DNA of 35,044 nucleotides from the NCBI GenBank assembly GCA_002696485.1, contig NZTP01000045.1, positions 1-35,044 on the forward strand, read 5' to 3'. The notes below the pieces were generated by a model. That model was not told the origin of the DNA. It did not search any database and was given only the letters and a program-made list of their open reading frames with translations. Shown here piece by piece: positions 7,330 to 17,400 of this stretch (position 1 is the first letter of the stretch; every line of letters starts with the position of its first letter). The DNA is from Altibacter sp. (GTDB lineage: Bacteria > Bacteroidota > Bacteroidia > Flavobacteriales > Flavobacteriaceae). Made by a program: the position numbers and the translations under genes.

Positions 7330-7549
7330 GGTGCTTGAAGCGTAACTTCTTGTTAAAGAATAAGTTGCGATGTGTTTTATATCGAGTATAAAATACATTT
7401 CATCGAAAAAATAAGAAAAAATAGCTTTTTTAGTAGGAAGAAGTAAGAATAAAGTAGGAAAATAGCTTCAGAACAAGTTCGTTTTAAAGACAGCGTATAG
7501 ACGGTGAAGCGTGTATATATGTGCGCTTAGATTTTTTATTTCTCAAACG

Positions 7550-8095
7550 TTAACTATCATCTTCATTATCTTCCTCGTCTTCTTTGTAAATTAGTGGATG
7601 TTCCTCTTCCTCAAGGCCCACCACCCGAATGATACTGGTAACCGCATTATACAACATGAGGACAACACTTATTAACGCACCGCTCAATAAGGCAGAAACG
7701 CCCAAGGAAACATAATAGATGGTTACAAACCAGTTGTTAGGAACATTATCTGCTTCCGAAAAGGGAATGTTTAATACCTGAAATGTGACCAGCGAAACAA
7801 TAAATACAGCGGTATCGATACGTGCAATACGCAACACATGCTTGTAATGCGCTTTTTTTAATTTTGATTTAGAACCCGAGCTAATACTTAGAAGTGTTAG
7901 TAACAATGCCAATATAGTAGCCGATGCCAATGCGATCGTATTACATAATGTGTTAATCCCGGGTAGGGAAGAGGCTAACAGGTCTCGCGCTTCGTAACCG
8001 CTAAGGTTGCCAAGAAGGAATGCACCTGTTCCGGTGACAATGGCGGCAAAAATACCACCAAACAAAGCACGCTTGTTATATGTGGTTAATTTCAT
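7550..8095 (-). CDS. Four-helix integral membrane protein, acidic C-tail
   Basis: The longest frame begins at a TTG (8131), but a -7-like TATCTTCG overlaps that point. The ATG at 8095 (MKLTTYNKRALFGGIFAAIV) puts the first membrane helix near the N-terminus, so I use it (181 aa). Helices lie near residues 10-30, 48-70, 90-110 and 122-150, and the soluble tail is strongly acidic (EEEEHPLIYKEDEEDNEDDS). The loop between helices 2 and 3 is basic (SKSKLKKAHYKHVLRIARID). I recognise it only as a flavobacterial conserved hypothetical; no transport or enzyme signature is visible. It is divergent from the DedA-like gene at 8288. Confidence 0.8.
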   Translation of the reverse strand: MKLTTYNKRALFGGIFAAIVTGTGAFLLGNLSGYEARDLLASSLPGINTLCNTIALASATILALLLTLLSISSGSKSKLKKAHYKHVLRIARIDTAVFIVSLVTFQVLNIPFSEADNVPNNWFVTIYYVSLGVSALLSGALISVVLMLYNAVTSIIRVVGLEEEEHPLIYKEDEEDNEDDS

Positions 8096-8224
8096 GGATT
8101 GTGATATGGTTGTTCTCTCGAAGATACGCAATTCTTTTGTGCAACAAAGGAATAAAGTGTTCTTAATACGGGTCAGCCGTTGTGTATTAGCGTATCCTTA
8201 ACTTTTTTTCCCGTACAATATCTG

Positions 8225-8232
8225 TATATTTG
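8225..8232 (+). promoter_or_regulatory. -7 element of the YqaA/DedA-like gene
   Basis: TATATTTG is an exact consensus match, 55 bp before the ATG at 8288. Confidence 0.55.
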
Positions 8233-8287
8233 CAACGTTAACCTACACCATCATTTTAATAAAATAATACGGTAGACACCATTGGAA

Positions 8288-8902
8288 ATGAAATCAGCCC
8301 CTAAAACAAAAAAATACAGTCTAAAAAGACTGCATGCATATTACAGCTATACGGGATTTTACCGTTTTGTGGGAGCAAGTTTAAAGAAAGCTTTGCTTCC
8401 CATTAGCGGTTTTATTCTTTTGATCATACTTTTGGATCAGTTTGTAATCGATTTCAGTGACTTCTTCACGCACATAACAAATACGTACGCACCTGTTGGG
8501 ATCTTGTCGGTGTTTTTTGCTTCAGAATCGCTCCTTGGGCTTATTCCGCCGGAGATCTTCATAGCTTGGTCCGATAAGACAGCCTCACCCATGGTGTATT
8601 TAAGTCTACTAGCCGTCCTTTCGTATTTGGGAGGAATTGTTTCTTACTTTATTGGGAAATTGATCCTTCGTATTCCTTCCGTGTACAACTACGTGGAGGT
8701 TAAAATGGCAAAACATTTACGTAATGTGCGAAAATGGGGTGGTTTCTTAATCATTGTAGGTGCTTTGCTTCCCATACCTTATTCTATGACCAGTATGGCG
8801 GCTGGGACCATTAACTACCGATTTAGAAATTACCTGCTGTTTGGAACCTTGCGTTTTGTGCGTTTCTACCTCTTTGCGATCGCTATATTTAGTCTAGTAT
8901 AA
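8288..8902 (+). CDS. DedA/VTT-domain membrane protein, YqaA-like
   Basis: A 204-residue membrane protein. The frame starts two codons earlier at a TTG, and the ATG at 8288 is preferred. After a basic N-terminus (KKYSLKRLHAYYSYTGFYRF) it has the VTT (SNARE-associated/DedA) architecture. FFASESLLGLIPPEIFIAWS corresponds to the re-entrant hairpin with its conserved E and PPE, followed by GGIVSYFIGKLI and, near the C-terminus, a GALLPIPYSMTSMAAGTINY hairpin with its conserved proline. Proteins of this superfamily act in membrane lipid homeostasis, and some translocate undecaprenyl phosphate; the small YqaA branch is less studied. It converges with the exbD-like gene, only 5 bp between stops. Confidence 0.85.
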   Translation: MKSAPKTKKYSLKRLHAYYSYTGFYRFVGASLKKALLPISGFILLIILLDQFVIDFSDFFTHITNTYAPVGILSVFFASESLLGLIPPEIFIAWSDKTASPMVYLSLLAVLSYLGGIVSYFIGKLILRIPSVYNYVEVKMAKHLRNVRKWGGFLIIVGALLPIPYSMTSMAAGTINYRFRNYLLFGTLRFVRFYLFAIAIFSLV

Positions 8903-8907
8903 GTGTA

Positions 8908-9474
8908 TTATTCTCGAGTATCGAGGGTCGCCTCAACTAGATTGAAGGGGTACGCATCTCTTGTTTTTACCAGCTCTGCTTCGGAAAGATTTTTCAATTC
9001 TTTCTGAAAGGTCCTCATGGCATACGAGGTTCGAAGCTCGGTATAGGCTTTTGTAATCTCGTCCTGCACTTCAATAAAGACGTAATAGGGCGCTTTTCTA
9101 TGTGTGCTTAATTCTAAAACAGCCCTATGTGGATTATCGGAAGCAGTCTTACTTCCTTTTCCGAAGCAATACAAACAACTCCCATCCCCATTATTCTTGA
9201 GAAAGTCTATCATTTGATCCTTAAGATCACCTAGCGGCGTAATCTCATTATTGACCAACAAATCGCCCTTAGCATTTAATACTATACGAAATACATTTCG
9301 CTCATTGAGCGGCATGGTACAATCTGCGCCGTCGGAACAAGGGGCGGGTATACCACGAATAATACCCTTATCGTTGGATAGGGTTGTAGTGACTAAAAAG
9401 AAAATGAGTAATAGAAACGCAATGTCTGCCGTACTACCTGCATTGATCGCAGGTACTTTGTTTGAAGATCTCAT
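8908..9474 (-). CDS. exbD: ExbD/TolR-family biopolymer transport protein
   Basis: A 188-residue ExbD-type protein. A short cytoplasmic N-terminus leads to the single membrane helix with the proton-path aspartate in STADIAFLLLIFFLVTTT (D17). A periplasmic domain follows (NVFRIVLNAKGDLLVNNEIT). It carries four periplasmic cysteines: C46 and C52, then a CLYC pair at 100-103 in a GDGSCLYCFGKG loop. I recall similar cysteine-bearing ExbD proteins in flavobacteria. ExbD normally works with ExbB and TonB to energise outer-membrane receptors, but no exbB is adjacent. The gene upstream, 60 bp away in the same direction, encodes a secreted glutaredoxin-like protein. Confidence 0.88.
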   Translation of the reverse strand: MRSSNKVPAINAGSTADIAFLLLIFFLVTTTLSNDKGIIRGIPAPCSDGADCTMPLNERNVFRIVLNAKGDLLVNNEITPLGDLKDQMIDFLKNNGDGSCLYCFGKGSKTASDNPHRAVLELSTHRKAPYYVFIEVQDEITKAYTELRTSYAMRTFQKELKNLSEAELVKTRDAYPFNLVEATLDTRE

Positions 9475-9534
9475 AATACATGTAATTAGTGTTGTTTTAG
9501 AGAAACTTCAAAAAGGATGCCACGGCGATGTTAG

Positions 9535-10143
9535 CTATTCATTCACATGCTCCATGAGCTGTTCGTAGGTCTCAACATTAATGTATAATTTATTGTCAAG
9601 GCTCACTACAGGATTGGTCATATCTTCCAGAGTGGTTGAAGCTCCAACAAAAGCCTTACTCAATTGCGCTTCCATTTCCGGGACTTCGCTCAATACAAGC
9701 TTTCTATACTCATATACACTAGCGTCTAGACCACTTATAATGGCTTCACAGGTAGTACATTGATCCGTAACATAGATGGTAATTTGTTTTTTAGGTGCGA
9801 TCTTGATGAGCTCATGTTCGGGTTTTAGCACCCGTATAGACAAACTATCATTAGCTTCTAGGGTATAGGTATACTTAGGCGTTTCACCTCTTTCAATAAT
9901 AAGGCTCTTGATATTTACCTTTGAGGTTGCAGGAACACGCACCAATCGTGGTTTTCCTTTGGGTTGTCTAAAACCGGTGCCCTCTACAGTTAATAACACA
10001 TCATAATCTATAAGATTTTCATTGATGGCATAGAGGAATAGTCGGTTTCCCTTTTGTTCTTCAACAATAGTTATAGGTTTCTCCTGGCAGAAGGAGGACA
10101 TAGAAACAAAAAGGAATATGATCAGGGTGGTAAATTTGTACAT
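9535..10143 (-). CDS. Secreted two-domain protein with glutaredoxin-like C-terminus
   Basis: A 202-residue protein with a signal peptide (MYKFTTLIIFLFVSMSSFCQ). Residues 25-112 form a beta-sandwich-like domain (NRLFLYAINENLIDYDVLLT, ..., YTYTLEANDSLSIRV). Residues ~117-202 look like a glutaredoxin/thioredoxin fold: strand KKQITIYVTDQ, redox motif C129-T-T-C132, and NPVVSLDNKLYIN, where the proline fits the cis-proline position. That makes it a likely periplasmic thiol-disulfide protein, although its substrate is unknown. It precedes exbD by 60 bp in the same direction; ExbD has cysteine pairs of its own. A -7-like TACCTTTC lies just upstream of the ATG. Confidence 0.82.
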   Translation of the reverse strand: MYKFTTLIIFLFVSMSSFCQEKPITIVEEQKGNRLFLYAINENLIDYDVLLTVEGTGFRQPKGKPRLVRVPATSKVNIKSLIIERGETPKYTYTLEANDSLSIRVLKPEHELIKIAPKKQITIYVTDQCTTCEAIISGLDASVYEYRKLVLSEVPEMEAQLSKAFVGASTTLEDMTNPVVSLDNKLYINVETYEQLMEHVNE

Positions 10144-10314
10144 AAGTTCTAATTTTTTCGAAAGGTAAAAAAAAGTTTAAACTTTCCCATTTTTTGTCCG
10201 GTGTTGTCAAAGTTCACAAAATACCATAATAGAATTATAATTATTACTTAAATTAAATCTAGGAATGGTACATTCTTTGTAATTTAACATTATCTAACAA
10301 TAAATCACGATACT

Positions 10315-10695
10315 ATGACACTTATAAAAGTTTCTATAGCCCTTTTTTCAATGGTCTTTTTTCTTAATTGTAATACGACAAAAAATACCGGTAATACCAT
10401 GACTTCAGATTCCAGTAACAGTACAATGTCTAATTCAGACAATAGTATGACTAGTGACACAAATATGATGGAAGCCGGGTACAGCAAAGGGGTTATTGTG
10501 TATTCCGATAAAGAAGGAGACTGCCCGTACACCATTCAAGTGGTGGGCAGTGATGCCATGTTCGACCCTGTAAACTTAAGTGAGAATTACAAAAGAGCCG
10601 GAGAGAAGATATGGTTTACATATTCACCCTTACGTATGATGAACCGTTGCGACAAGGCGAACCCCGTGAATGTAGATGATATTAAAACACGATAG
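10315..10695 (+). CDS. Lipoprotein with S/N/T/M-rich linker
   Basis: A 126-residue protein. The N-terminus (MTLIKVSIALFSMVFFLNCN) has a lipobox-like end with Cys19 as the lipidation site. Residues 24-53 are a low-complexity stretch of Ser, Asn, Thr, Met and Asp that tethers a small domain (residues ~55-126, GYSKGVIVYSDKEGDCPYTI ... IWFTYSPLRMMNRCDKANPV). That domain contains a possible C-C pair. I recall similar C-terminal domains in Bacteroidota lipoproteins without a known function. It is a single gene with a strong terminator directly after it. Confidence 0.82.
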   Translation: MTLIKVSIALFSMVFFLNCNTTKNTGNTMTSDSSNSTMSNSDNSMTSDTNMMEAGYSKGVIVYSDKEGDCPYTIQVVGSDAMFDPVNLSENYKRAGEKIWFTYSPLRMMNRCDKANPVNVDDIKTR

Positions 10696-10718
10696 GAGAA
10701 TTTCCTGTCGTTATTTAG

Positions 10719-10763
10719 AAAAAGTTGCTTGCAAATGATATTGCGAGCAACTTTTTTTTTTTT
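10719..10763 (+). terminator. Strong intrinsic terminator of the lipoprotein gene
   Basis: AAAGTTGCTTGCAA and TTGCGAGCAACTTT pair around the 6-nt loop ATGATA (one internal mismatch), followed by a long T run (10752-10763). It also separates this gene from the converging peroxidase gene. Confidence 0.9.
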
Positions 10764-10789
10764 GAGCTTGTTATTGTTGTCACCAACTA

Positions 10790-12700
10790 TTATTGTTTGA
10801 TAACTTTAAGCTGCCCATTCCCGTGGTCCGAGCTCAAGGTAATAACGTATAATCCGCTGGCCAGGCGATCCTCCAACTCAAAATTCAATTCGTTCATTCC
10901 TTTTTCCAATTGAACTTCGCTTTGCGTGATCAATTGCGAATTGAGATCGAAGATGCGCAAGGTTGCCGCAGCAGGACGGTGCGTTTCGATACGTAGGTTG
11001 AAGTATTTCTGAATGGGATTTGGATAGGCAGTAAGACGAATATCTTTTACTTCAGGAAAGGAGAAGAGTTCCACAGCCAATGTGCCTCGTGGCACGGCTA
11101 TAAATACATTCTCCTGTAAGGTCTCTATACTGGTATTTCTAAGGATGATTTCCGACAGGGTCGTACTTTTTAATGCAGCGATCTCATCATTGCTAAAGGC
11201 CGGATCGTTCTCATAATAAAAGCGATCTCCATCGCGCAAAAATTCGAATTGCATCTTTAATAAGGTAGACATGCCTTCTCCCACAATACTGTTTGGGAGA
11301 TGATCCTCACTCATAAACCCGATCCACGGATCTACTTTACTTATGTCTCCATACACGGTTTGTAGGGTCGAACTTAAGGTTGAATTTGATGTTAGACTGT
11401 TAAAATCAGGGTGAGGAGTGAGTAAGATGTCTTGACGTATGGTGTTGTAATCCGGTAAGCCACGCTCTCTTGCACGAGCAATGTTAATAGATAGTAGATC
11501 GAGTCCGCCGGCGCCCGGAGGTCCAAAAAGAAAATTACGAATATCATCCATAATCATAGGATCTACAAATTGATGTTCCTGTGCCGCCAAGCCCCGAAAG
11601 AACGGTGCGATACCGCCTTCATCTTTTAGTATCAACGGATTAAAGAACGCGTTTCGAAGATCAACGGCCCCGAAGGACCAATCGTTTCCTTCTTCATCAT
11701 ACCGAACTATACGTCCGTTCACCATGGTGTGTCCAAAACGATATCCTGCTGCTGAAAAAACATTCATGATGGTGGGATCCACGGTAGGATCATATCCAGT
11801 ATAGGGTGATAACGTAACACCAATAGTAGGTAAGAACTCTTCATACGTAACTACTTCTATCAGCGCTCCTACAATCTTTCTGGCCCGTTGAAACAGTTGT
11901 TCGTCGGTCCAAGTAGGGTGCTGTACCTTCAATTCATCACAAAGCCTGTTGTGCTCCAACACCCATAACGTGTGAAACGCCATGAGGCCCGGCTGTTCAT
12001 TGACTCGAACATCACCACCTACAAAGAACTTTTCCGGCAGTGGAAAACCGTCCAATACCATAAAGGGTGCGGTAGGATCGATCTCGCTATCGTATTCGCC
12101 GTCCACGGTATTCCAGGGAAGCAGATTTCCGGCAGAGGTCTTCAGCTTACCATCACTATGGGTGCGCAGCCAATTGGCTCTGATTTCATCACTTCCATAT
12201 ACAGCAGATCCATCGATAAAACTGGTGATCTCATTCACATGTTTACGCGGATTATTTACATCGGTACCCGTAGCAGGGTCGCTTAGTGAGCGGAACATTC
12301 TAATTGTTACGGTTCCAGTGCAGAAGGGATCAAACAAGGCATCACATTCCGGTACTTGGATATCATGTGCTTCAGAGAAGTTATCATCATTCAGGTTTAC
12401 ATCATGGTCGATAAATTGGCCCCAACCCCAAACAAAATCACTTAGATTTAATTCATTGGCTAAAAATTCAGATTGGCTGCCTAAAGCGTTACTTATCACG
12501 CGAGGATTTTCCCTATCCAATCCTCCCGGTTCACTAATGAGATCTGTATAGCCGTTGGTAGCATAGTTTCTAAAATGTTTCTTCGCGACGCCCCAGTCGG
12601 GGTTGGCAGCATTATTGCCGGTTCCGTCATAACTGCGATTCTCTTGCGCAAGACCTTCAAGGCCCAAAAGGAGCAGGCTAAGGAGTATTAATCTTTTCAT
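10790..12700 (-). CDS. Secreted animal-type heme peroxidase with type IX sorting domain
   Basis: A 636-residue protein with signal peptide MKRLILLSLLLLGLEGLAQ. The animal (myeloperoxidase-like) heme peroxidase residues are present. WGQFIDHD gives distal Q95 and H99 and the calcium ligand D100. FIDGSAVYGS is the second calcium loop. GGDVRVNEQPGLMAFHTLW gives catalytic R232 and the heme-linking glutamate E235. AAGYRFGHTMV gives proximal H324. The last ~75 residues are a type A T9SS C-terminal domain (TAYPNPIQKYFNLRI ... LRIFDLNSQLI ... LASGLYVITL ... VIKQ), so export through the type IX system to the surface or medium is expected. The reaction is peroxide-dependent oxidation, possibly of halides. 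An exact -7 element lies 28 bp upstream. Confidence 0.93.
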   Translation of the reverse strand: MKRLILLSLLLLGLEGLAQENRSYDGTGNNAANPDWGVAKKHFRNYATNGYTDLISEPGGLDRENPRVISNALGSQSEFLANELNLSDFVWGWGQFIDHDVNLNDDNFSEAHDIQVPECDALFDPFCTGTVTIRMFRSLSDPATGTDVNNPRKHVNEITSFIDGSAVYGSDEIRANWLRTHSDGKLKTSAGNLLPWNTVDGEYDSEIDPTAPFMVLDGFPLPEKFFVGGDVRVNEQPGLMAFHTLWVLEHNRLCDELKVQHPTWTDEQLFQRARKIVGALIEVVTYEEFLPTIGVTLSPYTGYDPTVDPTIMNVFSAAGYRFGHTMVNGRIVRYDEEGNDWSFGAVDLRNAFFNPLILKDEGGIAPFFRGLAAQEHQFVDPMIMDDIRNFLFGPPGAGGLDLLSINIARARERGLPDYNTIRQDILLTPHPDFNSLTSNSTLSSTLQTVYGDISKVDPWIGFMSEDHLPNSIVGEGMSTLLKMQFEFLRDGDRFYYENDPAFSNDEIAALKSTTLSEIILRNTSIETLQENVFIAVPRGTLAVELFSFPEVKDIRLTAYPNPIQKYFNLRIETHRPAAATLRIFDLNSQLITQSEVQLEKGMNELNFELEDRLASGLYVITLSSDHGNGQLKVIKQ

Positions 12701-12727
12701 AATTGGCGTACTTCTTTGTTAGTCTCT

Positions 12728-12735
12728 CAAATGTA
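12728..12735 (-). promoter_or_regulatory. -7 element of the peroxidase gene
   Basis: The minus strand reads TACATTTG, an exact match to TAnnTTTG, 28 bp before the ATG at 12700. Confidence 0.55.
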
Positions 12736-12892
12736 CAAGGAAATATTTAATTGTGGAAACACTGCCTCCTGTTGCTTTTAAACGCGCTGTGATTTTAATA
12801 TCCTTTCTTCGGAAGGAATATTGCTTCAAAAAACTTTAGTAAGGAGCCATTATTTTTTTCGGAAACCTTCATGGATAACCTATAAAAGGAAG

Positions 12893-12900
12893 TACTTTTG
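12893..12900 (+). promoter_or_regulatory. -7 element of the helicase gene
   Basis: TACTTTTG is an exact match, 22 bp before the ATG at 12923. It lies inside the longer in-frame extension, so it decides against the upstream TTG start at 12821. Confidence 0.6.
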
Positions 12901-12922
12901 CACTCCCGAAACTTGGGAAGAT

Positions 12923-14476
12923 ATGGCAGAAGAGACTATAGGATTACAAGAGCGAAAGACCGATAAAGAGCTGTATAGCTACCAACAGGGAGCTATTAGC
13001 AAGATCTTCGAAAAATTTGAATCGGCTCCCGACGATTACCACCTGCTATATCAATTACCCACAGGAGGAGGGAAGACCGTTATCTTTTCTGAAATGGTCC
13101 GGCAATACCTAAAGCACCATAATAAAAAGGTCTTGGTGATGACACATCGCATCGAGTTGTGTAAACAAACCTCCGAGATGCTTACCAGTTTCGGTGTTGT
13201 AAACAAAGTGGTGAATAGCAGTGCAAATTTGGACGATCAAGGCAGGTACAGTTGTTTTGTCGCGATGGTTGAAACACTTAACAACCGTCTCAACGAGGAC
13301 AAACTCGACATTTCCGATATTGGACTGGTTATTATCGATGAGGCCCACTATAATTCTTTTACCAAACTCTTTAAGTTCTTCGACAAGTGTTTTATTCTTG
13401 GGGTAACGGCTACACCTTTAAGCTCGAACCGCAGCTTGCCCATGAACGACAATTACGATGAACTCATTGCGGGCGAATCCATAGAGAATCTAATTGAGAA
13501 CGAATTTTTGGCTCGAGCAGATATCATACAGTATAATATGTCGCTTACTTCGTTGGAAGTAGGTTCGAATGGTGATTATACCGTGAAATCTTCAGAAGAT
13601 CTCTACTCCACAAATTCTATGTTGGATACGCTTTTGGAAGCGTACAGAACACATTCCGAAGGAAAGAAAACACTTATCTTCAATAATGGGATCAATACCT
13701 CTGTTCAAGTATACTATACATTTAAGGCGGCAGGGTTGCCCATTGCACATCTCGATAATACCGCCTCCAAGAAGCAACGCAAAAAAATACTGCAATGGTT
13801 TCGGGAGACCCCCAATGCGATCCTGACATCGGTGAGTATTCTTACCACCGGGTTCGATGAACCTACCATTGAGAGTATCATTCTAAACAGAGCGACGAAA
13901 TCGCTTACCCTTTACTATCAAATGATTGGTCGGGGATCTCGAATTTTGAACAATAAATCAACTTTCACGGTCATTGACCTTGGGAATAACTGCTATCGTT
14001 TCGGACCTTGGGGGGCCAACTTAGACTGGCAAGCTATCTTTAGATCACCCGATTATTATATGGATCGCTTGTTAGACGACTACGAACTTGAAAGTAACTT
14101 TCGGTATGAAATGCCTGAAGCCGTCAGAGAACAATTCTCGAAGTCTGAAGAAGTATATTTCGATATCAAGGAAACATATACCGATGCCATTACTAAAGGG
14201 GAATCTTCCAAAGTGGTTTTGGAGCGTTCTATTGAACAGCATGCCTACATCTGTACAGAGAACAGCGAAGACGTGTATGACGCATTAAACTTGGCCAAAT
14301 TATTGGGAGACGATATCGATCATCGTATAGAGAAATACGCGCAATGTATTAGCAAGAGCACACATAACTTTATAAGCTGGTTGAAAGACGATTACAAACT
14401 GAAACTGCGGTCGTATCTACGAGAGCACTTCGACACCCTTTATGAAACCATTCACGGGTTTCCGCCGGAAGATTAA
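12923..14476 (+). CDS. DEAD/DEAH-box superfamily II helicase
   Basis: A 517-residue protein beginning MAEETIGLQERK. All main helicase motifs are in order. The Q/I region is SYQQGAI and LPTGGGKT (Walker A, K51). Motif Ia is VLVMTHRIEL. Motif II is DEAH (139-142) and motif III is TAT (162-164). Motif V is TTGFDEPT (308-315) and motif VI is QMIGRGSR (333-340). The C-terminal ~150 residues are a flavobacterial extension rich in acidic and aromatic residues. It resembles the SSL2/RadD-type DNA helicases; a role in DNA repair or RNA remodelling cannot be settled from sequence. It stands alone with its own promoter and converges with the large secreted protein gene, 5 bp between stops. Confidence 0.9.
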   Translation: MAEETIGLQERKTDKELYSYQQGAISKIFEKFESAPDDYHLLYQLPTGGGKTVIFSEMVRQYLKHHNKKVLVMTHRIELCKQTSEMLTSFGVVNKVVNSSANLDDQGRYSCFVAMVETLNNRLNEDKLDISDIGLVIIDEAHYNSFTKLFKFFDKCFILGVTATPLSSNRSLPMNDNYDELIAGESIENLIENEFLARADIIQYNMSLTSLEVGSNGDYTVKSSEDLYSTNSMLDTLLEAYRTHSEGKKTLIFNNGINTSVQVYYTFKAAGLPIAHLDNTASKKQRKKILQWFRETPNAILTSVSILTTGFDEPTIESIILNRATKSLTLYYQMIGRGSRILNNKSTFTVIDLGNNCYRFGPWGANLDWQAIFRSPDYYMDRLLDDYELESNFRYEMPEAVREQFSKSEEVYFDIKETYTDAITKGESSKVVLERSIEQHAYICTENSEDVYDALNLAKLLGDDIDHRIEKYAQCISKSTHNFISWLKDDYKLKLRSYLREHFDTLYETIHGFPPED

Positions 14477-14481
14477 TGTCT

Positions 14482-17400
14482 TTATTTTAACCGAACCGCT
14501 CCAATGCCTGCACGCCATAACTCTTCATTATAGGCAGGAATGGAAGTTTTTAAAAGTGCATTTCCACGAGCCTTCAGGACAGCCCATTGTGCGTCCAATT
14601 CTGCCCTTCGTTGTTTTGACGGCGTATTCACACTAGGTAAACTGCTTTCTGTGTGATTGATCAGAAAGAGATACTCGGCCGAAAATTTGTTGGGAAAATT
14701 TTCAACGTCATCATACGCTTGTGACTTTCGCTGAATCATGTCCTCGTCCCACGCTTTCAATTGATTCAGTAATTCAGTTCCGGAAGCGATCAAAGATTTA
14801 TTTTCGTTTGTCTCTTTTAGAAGTGATACAATACCTGCAATCTGTTCTTGTGCATCTTTTAAGGTGTTTACCATGTGGTGCATTTCGGTAAGGGTGGCTT
14901 CCATCTGCGTCATAAAACGGTCGTATTCCTCATACTGCCCTGAAGCCAAGCTAAATGTAGGGTTAGGCAAAATAACAGCTTGCGTAGCGACTGTCGTTCC
15001 TTGCTGCTCCAATGTAATTTGATACGTTCCAGGTGGTACGACATGGCCTCGAAAACTGGCCTCAATATATGTAGTTGGTATTCCCGGCATAATAGGATGC
15101 CGCATGTCCCATACAAAACGGTTTAAACCTTCATTTTTTGAAAGTACGGGAGCGGGGGGTGGACCTCCACCATCATTGGGCACATATTTTTTATCTTTTT
15201 CTGAAGTAAAAGTGCGTATCACTTCGCCTTTCTCATCCCTTATTTCCATACGGATCGGGATCGAGTCGTGTATTTTCGGAAGGGTGTAGTACAGCACAAC
15301 ACCATTGGCGGGGTTTACACCTTCAAAGGGATCGGTACCGTTAAAAGTTGCGGTATTTCCACTCAACGGACTGTACCAAGAGCCATTCACAGCGGGCTCC
15401 GGAGTAAAGATATGTAGCCCTTCTTTCTTATTCTTATATTGGGTGAGCACGGCCAGATCATCTAAGATCCAGAAGGAGCGGCCGGAAGTTGCTACCAGCA
15501 GATCTCCTTTATGCACCTTCAGATCGGTTATAGGCGTTACGGGTAAATTGAGTTGAAAAGGCTCCCATTGATCGCCTCCATTCCATGAGATATACACACC
15601 CGTTTCAGTACCGGCATACAGTATGTTTTTATCTGAAGGATCCTCGCGAACCACTCTGGTAAATGCGCCGTAGGGTATCCCTTTGCTAATATTCTGCCAT
15701 GTTTTTCCGTAGTCGTTAGTCTTATAAAGTGCCGGAGTATAGTCGTTGAACTTATAACGGGTAGTCGCAATGTAGGCAGTTCCCGGCGAGGCATGCGAAA
15801 TATCGATCGCATTGATGAGCGTCTCCTGTAATCCTTTAGGTGTAACATTTTCCCAAGTTTTACCATTATTCCTTGTGATATGCACAAGGCCATCGTCACT
15901 TCCGGTCCAAAAAACACCTTTTTCGTGAGGAGACTCTATCAAATAACTAATCGTGCCGTAATTCTCTGCGCCAACGGCTTCGTTGGTATACGGTCCGCCA
16001 CCGTTTCCTTGTTTATCATCCTGATCTCTGGTAAGGTCCGGGGAGAACTCTTCCCAATTCTTCCCCATATCAGTGGTTTTCAGTACAAGTTGTGCAGCGT
16101 GATAAAAAGTACCCGGTTCATGCTGAGACCAAATGATGGGCGCATTCCAGTTGTACAAGTATTTCATGTTTCTTGCTTCCCTTCCCAAATATTGGATGGG
16201 TGCAGCCATGATGTTTGTACTTGCTTTGGATTTCATATCCAATACTTCGATGGTTCCTAAATAACTTCCGCCGAGCACATACTTGGGCTGGTCGGGATCA
16301 AAAGCCAAAAAAGCACTCTCACCTCCGGCTGCATAGGTCCAGTCTTGTGCATTGATACTGCCACGCCCCAGACTAAGACTTGCGATCCTAACCGAAGTGT
16401 TGTCCTGTTGCCCTCCGTAAAGATTATACGGAAACAGATTGTCGGCATTGATGCGGTAGATCTGTGCCGTGGGCATGTTATCTTGGGTAGACCAGCTCTT
16501 TCCGTAATTGAATGAAACCGCGGCACCACCGTCGTTGGCAATCACCATGTTCTTTGAATTCATAGGGTTGATCCAAAGATCGTGATAGTCACCATGGGTA
16601 CCCGTAATCTCTTCCCAGGTGGTTCCCCCGTCAATAGAGCGCAGTGCAGGCGCACTAAGCACATATACTACATTTTCGTTATTAGGATCCACAAATACTT
16701 CGGTGTAGTACCAGGCACGCTGAGTTAACCGATTGTCGCCACTTACCTTGGACCAGTTTTTCCCGGCATTGTTCGAGACAAACAAGCCACTTAGATCCTT
16801 TTCAGTATCACTTTCAATAAGGGCATATACTTTTTCAGAATTCGACCTGCTCACAGCGATGGCCATTTTTCCCTTTTCTTCAGGAAGACCATCGTGAATT
16901 TTATACCAGGTGGTACCGCCGTCTTCCGATTTATAGAGGCCACTGCCTTCGCCACCACTTAGTACCATCCACGGCATACGCTGGTGGTGCCACATAGCGG
17001 TATAGAGCACATTAGGATTGTTCATATCCATGGACAATTCGGTACTGCCGGTCAACTCGTTTACGAACAGCACCTGTTCCCAGGTCGTTCCGCCATCGGT
17101 TGAGCGGTAGACCCCACGCTCTTTGGTTGGGCCGTGAAGAGCTCCTTGTGCAGCTATATATACAATATCGGGATTTGTGGGATGGATCACAATGCGTGCT
17201 ATGTGCTGTGTCTTCTCCAAACCAAGTTTCTTCCAGGTCTTTCCTGCATCGGTCGATTTGTATACCCCGTCACCGTAAGAGGTCATCACGCCGCGAACGG
17301 CATGTTCTCCCATGCCGCAATAGATTACGTTAGGATGTGATTCTGAAACAGCAACTGCACCCACCGAACCGGTCTTGAAATACCCATCGGAAATATTTGT

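Noticed and set aside
7490-7545. Hairpin AAGCG...CGCTT followed by a T run
   Set aside because: The stem is only 5 bp with an imperfect interior, and no plus-strand gene ends there; as a minus-strand terminator the T-tract is on the wrong side.
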